A stretch of DNA of 6,548 nt from an uncultured Flammeovirgaceae bacterium (GTDB taxonomy: Bacteria > Bacteroidota > Bacteroidia > Cytophagales > Cyclobacteriaceae): positions 1 to 6,548 of the forward strand of contig CAMPJM010000235.1 of assembly GCA_946886805.1 (NCBI GenBank), written 5' to 3'. Under the pieces are notes generated by a model. The model did not search any database and was not told where the DNA came from. It saw nothing but the letters and a program-made list of their open reading frames with translations. Shown piece after piece: positions 5,216 to 6,548 of the stretch (position 1 is its first letter; the number at the start of each line of letters is the position of its first letter). A program made the position numbers and the translations under genes.

Positions 5216-6129
5216 TATAAATTGAGAATTTCAAGAATCCTGTTTAAATCATCGGCAGAAACGAAAGGAATTTTAATTTCCCCTTTATTGGTGTCGTCGC
5301 TTTTTATATTAATTCTGGTTCCAAAATGGGAAGAAAGCTTTTGTTGTAACCTTTTAATTTCATAATTATCGGAAGGTTGCTTCTTTTTTTCTTCCTGGTC
5401 TTCGTCTTTCTCATTATTGGTCAGCAAATCCCTTACCATAGCTTCCACTTTCCTCACAGAAAGGTCATCATTGATAATTTTGTTAAAGATTGCCAATTGA
5501 GCATCTATATTTTCGACGTTTATAATTGCTCTGGCGTGGCCCATAGAAATTTTATTGTCACGCAAGGCAACTTGTATATCCGGTGGTAACTTTAGCAGTC
5601 GTAGATAGTTGTTTACAGTGGTCCTGTTTTTCCCGACTCTGTCTCCAAGTTGCTCTTGTTTAAGATCGCATTCCGAAAGTAACCTTTGATAACTTAAGGC
5701 AATTTCAATGGCATTTAAATCCTTTCTTTGTATGTTTTCGATTAGGGCCATTTCAAGCATCTGCTGATCATCCGCTGTGCGGATATAAGCAGGAATACTA
5801 TCCAATCCAGCGATTTTGGAAGCCTGGAATCTCCTTTCTCCGGAAATTAATTGATACCTGTTCCTTTCAAGCCTCCTTACCGTTACCGGTTGAATAATTC
5901 CCTGTACTTTAATGGATTCTGCAAGTTCCTGTAGAGACTCCTTGTCAAAAAATGTTCTTGGTTGAAAGGGGTTTACTTCTATTTCTGTGAGACGAATTTC
6001 ATCCATCCCGCCCATATTTGCTCTTCTTTCTTCATTGTTTTCTTTTTTAGAGCCACTATCCTCTAGTAATGCACCCAAACCTCTTCCTAAAGCATTTCTT
6101 TTTTTGGGTAAATTTTTGTTATCGCTCAT
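5215..6129 (-). CDS. parB: Chromosome-partitioning protein ParB (Spo0J family CTPase)
   Basis: 304 residues. It binds parS sites near the origin, spreads as a CTP-dependent sliding clamp and works with ParA to segregate origins and load SMC. The N-terminal ParA-stimulating segment KKRNALGRGLGALLED is at 9-24. The ParB/sulfiredoxin-type nucleotide-binding domain follows: NPFQPR (53-58), GIIQPVTVRR (77-86), GERRFQAS (97-104) and ENIQRKDLNAIEIA (131-144). The helix-turn-helix lies about 157-181 (KQEQLGDRVGKNRTTVNNYL), then LKLPP and MGHARAI (196-202). A charged linker (about 235-255, rich in Glu and Lys) leads to the C-terminal dimer domain. In the CTP motif GERRxRA the last Arg is Gln (Q102). 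The start at 6129 gives the expected N-terminus, with the purine-rich AAAGAAGAGAAG upstream as a possible ribosome-binding site. It overlaps the next gene by 1 nt. Confidence 0.97.
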   Translation of the reverse strand: MSDNKNLPKKRNALGRGLGALLEDSGSKKENNEERRANMGGMDEIRLTEIEVNPFQPRTFFDKESLQELAESIKVQGIIQPVTVRRLERNRYQLISGERRFQASKIAGLDSIPAYIRTADDQQMLEMALIENIQRKDLNAIEIALSYQRLLSECDLKQEQLGDRVGKNRTTVNNYLRLLKLPPDIQVALRDNKISMGHARAIINVENIDAQLAIFNKIINDDLSVRKVEAMVRDLLTNNEKDEDQEEKKKQPSDNYEIKRLQQKLSSHFGTRINIKSDDTNKGEIKIPFVSADDLNRILEILNL

Positions 6130-6168
6130 TATTGCTTCTCTTCTTTAACTGTAGTTTTTATATGCGGA

Positions 6169-6197
6169 GAAAATAGAAATTTGAAAATAGAAATTTG
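6169..6197. repeat. 14-nt direct repeat, two copies (two heptamers each)
   Basis: GAAAATAGAAATTT occurs twice in perfect tandem (6169-6182, 6183-6196). Each copy is two 7-nt words, GAAAATA and GAAATTT, so the underlying step is again 7. Its core AATAGAAATT recurs inverted as AATTTCTATT at 6232-6241, giving a possible hairpin of about 10 bp. It lies about 40 nt upstream of the parB start. Confidence 0.8.
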
Positions 6198-6222
6198 GGG
6201 AGCATATATATTCTTCTGTTGC

Positions 6223-6257
6223 CTATTTTTTAATTTCTATTGGCTATTATCTGTTTG
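6223..6257. repeat. Weak heptamer run CTATTNN
   Basis: Five 7-nt words in register: CTATTTT, TTAATTT, CTATTGG, CTATTAT and CTGTTTG. Three begin CTATT. On the complementary strand they resemble the GAAAATA words at 6169-6196. It is short and A/T-rich, so support depends on the neighbouring arrays. Confidence 0.4.
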
Positions 6258-6285
6258 TTTTTAATTTCCTAGTGACATTACCGAT

Positions 6286-6306
6286 TTTCAAGTTTCAAAT
6301 TTCAAC
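6286..6306. repeat. Three tandem heptamers TTTCAAN
   Basis: TTTCAAG, TTTCAAA and TTTCAAC follow each other without a gap, differing only in the last base. Another TTTCAAT occurs at 6321-6327 in the same register, two degenerate words later. Confidence 0.65.
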
Positions 6307-6346
6307 TTCTATTGTTAACTTTTCAATTTTTTATTTGAATTATTTA

Positions 6347-6458
6347 TTTACTGTCCACTGTTTACTGCCCACCGCTTACTGCCTACTGTCCACTGCTTAC
6401 TGCCTACCGCTAACCGTTTACCGCCCACTGTCTAACATCTAACATCTAATATCTAATC
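6347..6458. repeat. Array of 16 tandem degenerate heptamers (YYYACYG x12, then TCTAAYN x4)
   Basis: Sixteen consecutive 7-nt words keep register for 112 nt with no indel. The first twelve (6347-6430) all fit YYYACYG except one CTAACCG, for example TTTACTG, TCCACTG, CCCACCG. The last four (6431-6458) are TCTAACA, TCTAACA, TCTAATA and TCTAATC. Position 5 and the final G are nearly invariant in the first block, while positions 1-3 vary only between C and T. On the parA strand the first block is purine-rich with consensus CRGTRRR. The array runs into the parA stop codon (6457-6459), so it begins exactly at the gene end. There is no coding potential. Confidence 0.92.
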
Positions 6459-6548
6459 ACGCCACTGCATTTTTTTTAATTATTTCTTCTGCAAGATTTA
6501 AATAAGCAACCGCTCCTTTGCTCTCAGCATCATGCGCAATAGCAGGGA
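6457..6548 (-). CDS. parA: ParA chromosome-partitioning ATPase, C-terminal 29 residues (runs off the window)
   Basis: The minus-strand frame entering at the right edge encodes PAIAHDAESKGAVAYLNLAE followed by EIIKKNAVA and a TGA stop (6457-6459). This fits the end of ParA/Soj/MinD-type ATPases, where a P.I.YD..S.GA..Y..LA.E pattern precedes the terminus. The Walker motifs lie outside the window, so the call rests on this tail and on parB being the next gene. ParA is the ATPase that moves ParB-bound origins over the nucleoid. The 3' end coincides with the start of the heptamer array, so the last codons and stop may have been shaped by repeat growth. Confidence 0.85.
   Translation of the reverse strand, partial: PAIAHDAESKGAVAYLNLAEEIIKKNAVA

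Larger units (their letters stand above)
6130..6456. other. 327-nt noncoding gap between parA and parB, mostly 7-nt repeat words
   Basis: parA and parB are usually nearly adjacent, but here 327 nt separate them and no open reading frame is supported. The gap contains, from the parB side, a 14-nt repeat made of two heptamers (6169-6197), a weaker CTATTNN run (6223-6257), three TTTCAAN words (6286-6306) and the long YYYACYG/TCTAAYA array (6347-6458). I found no TAnnTTTG promoter element on the minus strand, no parS-like CACGTG palindrome and no convincing terminator. Confidence 0.8.

Noticed and set aside
5377..5589. Plus-strand open frame of 70 codons antisense to parB
   Set aside because: The Phe/Leu-rich start mirrors the Lys/Glu-rich linker of ParB, giving a false membrane-protein look.
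6347..6458. CRISPR array
   Set aside because: The units are 7 nt and directly abutting, with no spacers and no cas genes.
6347..6458. Extension of parA or a repeat peptide encoded by the heptamers
   Set aside because: The parA frame stops at 6457-6459, and a 7-nt unit shifts frame every copy and brings in stop codons (TAG, TAA) on the parA strand.

Overview
The window looks like chromosomal DNA from an AT-rich member of the Bacteroidota, most likely a Cytophagales-type marine or soil bacterium. The reasons are the gene order parA-parB-DUF5683-dapB-lepB, which I recall as a recurring neighbourhood in that phylum; a signal peptidase I with a long insert and the C-terminal IRW.RFL ending usual there; a candidate Bacteroidota-type -7 promoter element (TATCTTTG) upstream of dapB; and the scarcity of clear Shine-Dalgarno sites. 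The genus cannot be fixed from this sequence.

Layout. Positions 1-224 hold no gene, only a weak A/T-rich hairpin. Positions 225-1413 (minus strand) are a two-gene unit, apaG followed 4 nt later by a SAM-dependent methyltransferase. A 172-nt divergent gap separates it from ung (plus strand, 1586-2248). ung converges on lepB across a 240-nt gap rich in short repeats. From the right edge to 2489, all on the minus strand, run the end of parA, then parB, a DUF5683 protein, dapB and lepB. parB and the DUF5683 gene overlap by one base (TAATG); dapB and lepB are 29 nt apart; but parA and parB are separated by 327 nt, and the DUF5683 gene and dapB by 229 nt.

Function. ParA and ParB segregate the chromosome. 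The DUF5683 protein is an exported or membrane protein of unknown role that is translationally coupled to ParB. DapB feeds lysine and diaminopimelate (peptidoglycan) synthesis. LepB removes signal peptides. The cluster therefore combines chromosome partition with envelope growth. Ung is base-excision repair. ApaG and the methyltransferase are housekeeping or poorly defined.

The genes are ordinary. The unusual signal is in the gaps. The three gaps that lie 3' of stop codons (after ung/lepB, after the DUF5683 gene and after parA) are filled largely with degenerate tandem repeats of 7-nt words. The clearest is 16 consecutive heptamers in unbroken register at 6347-6458, ending inside the parA stop codon. 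The divergent apaG/ung promoter gap shows none. A separate 8-nt tandem repeat (4.6 copies) lies in the probable dapB leader. I saw no CRISPR, tRNA, rRNA, insertion sequence, defence system or parS site.
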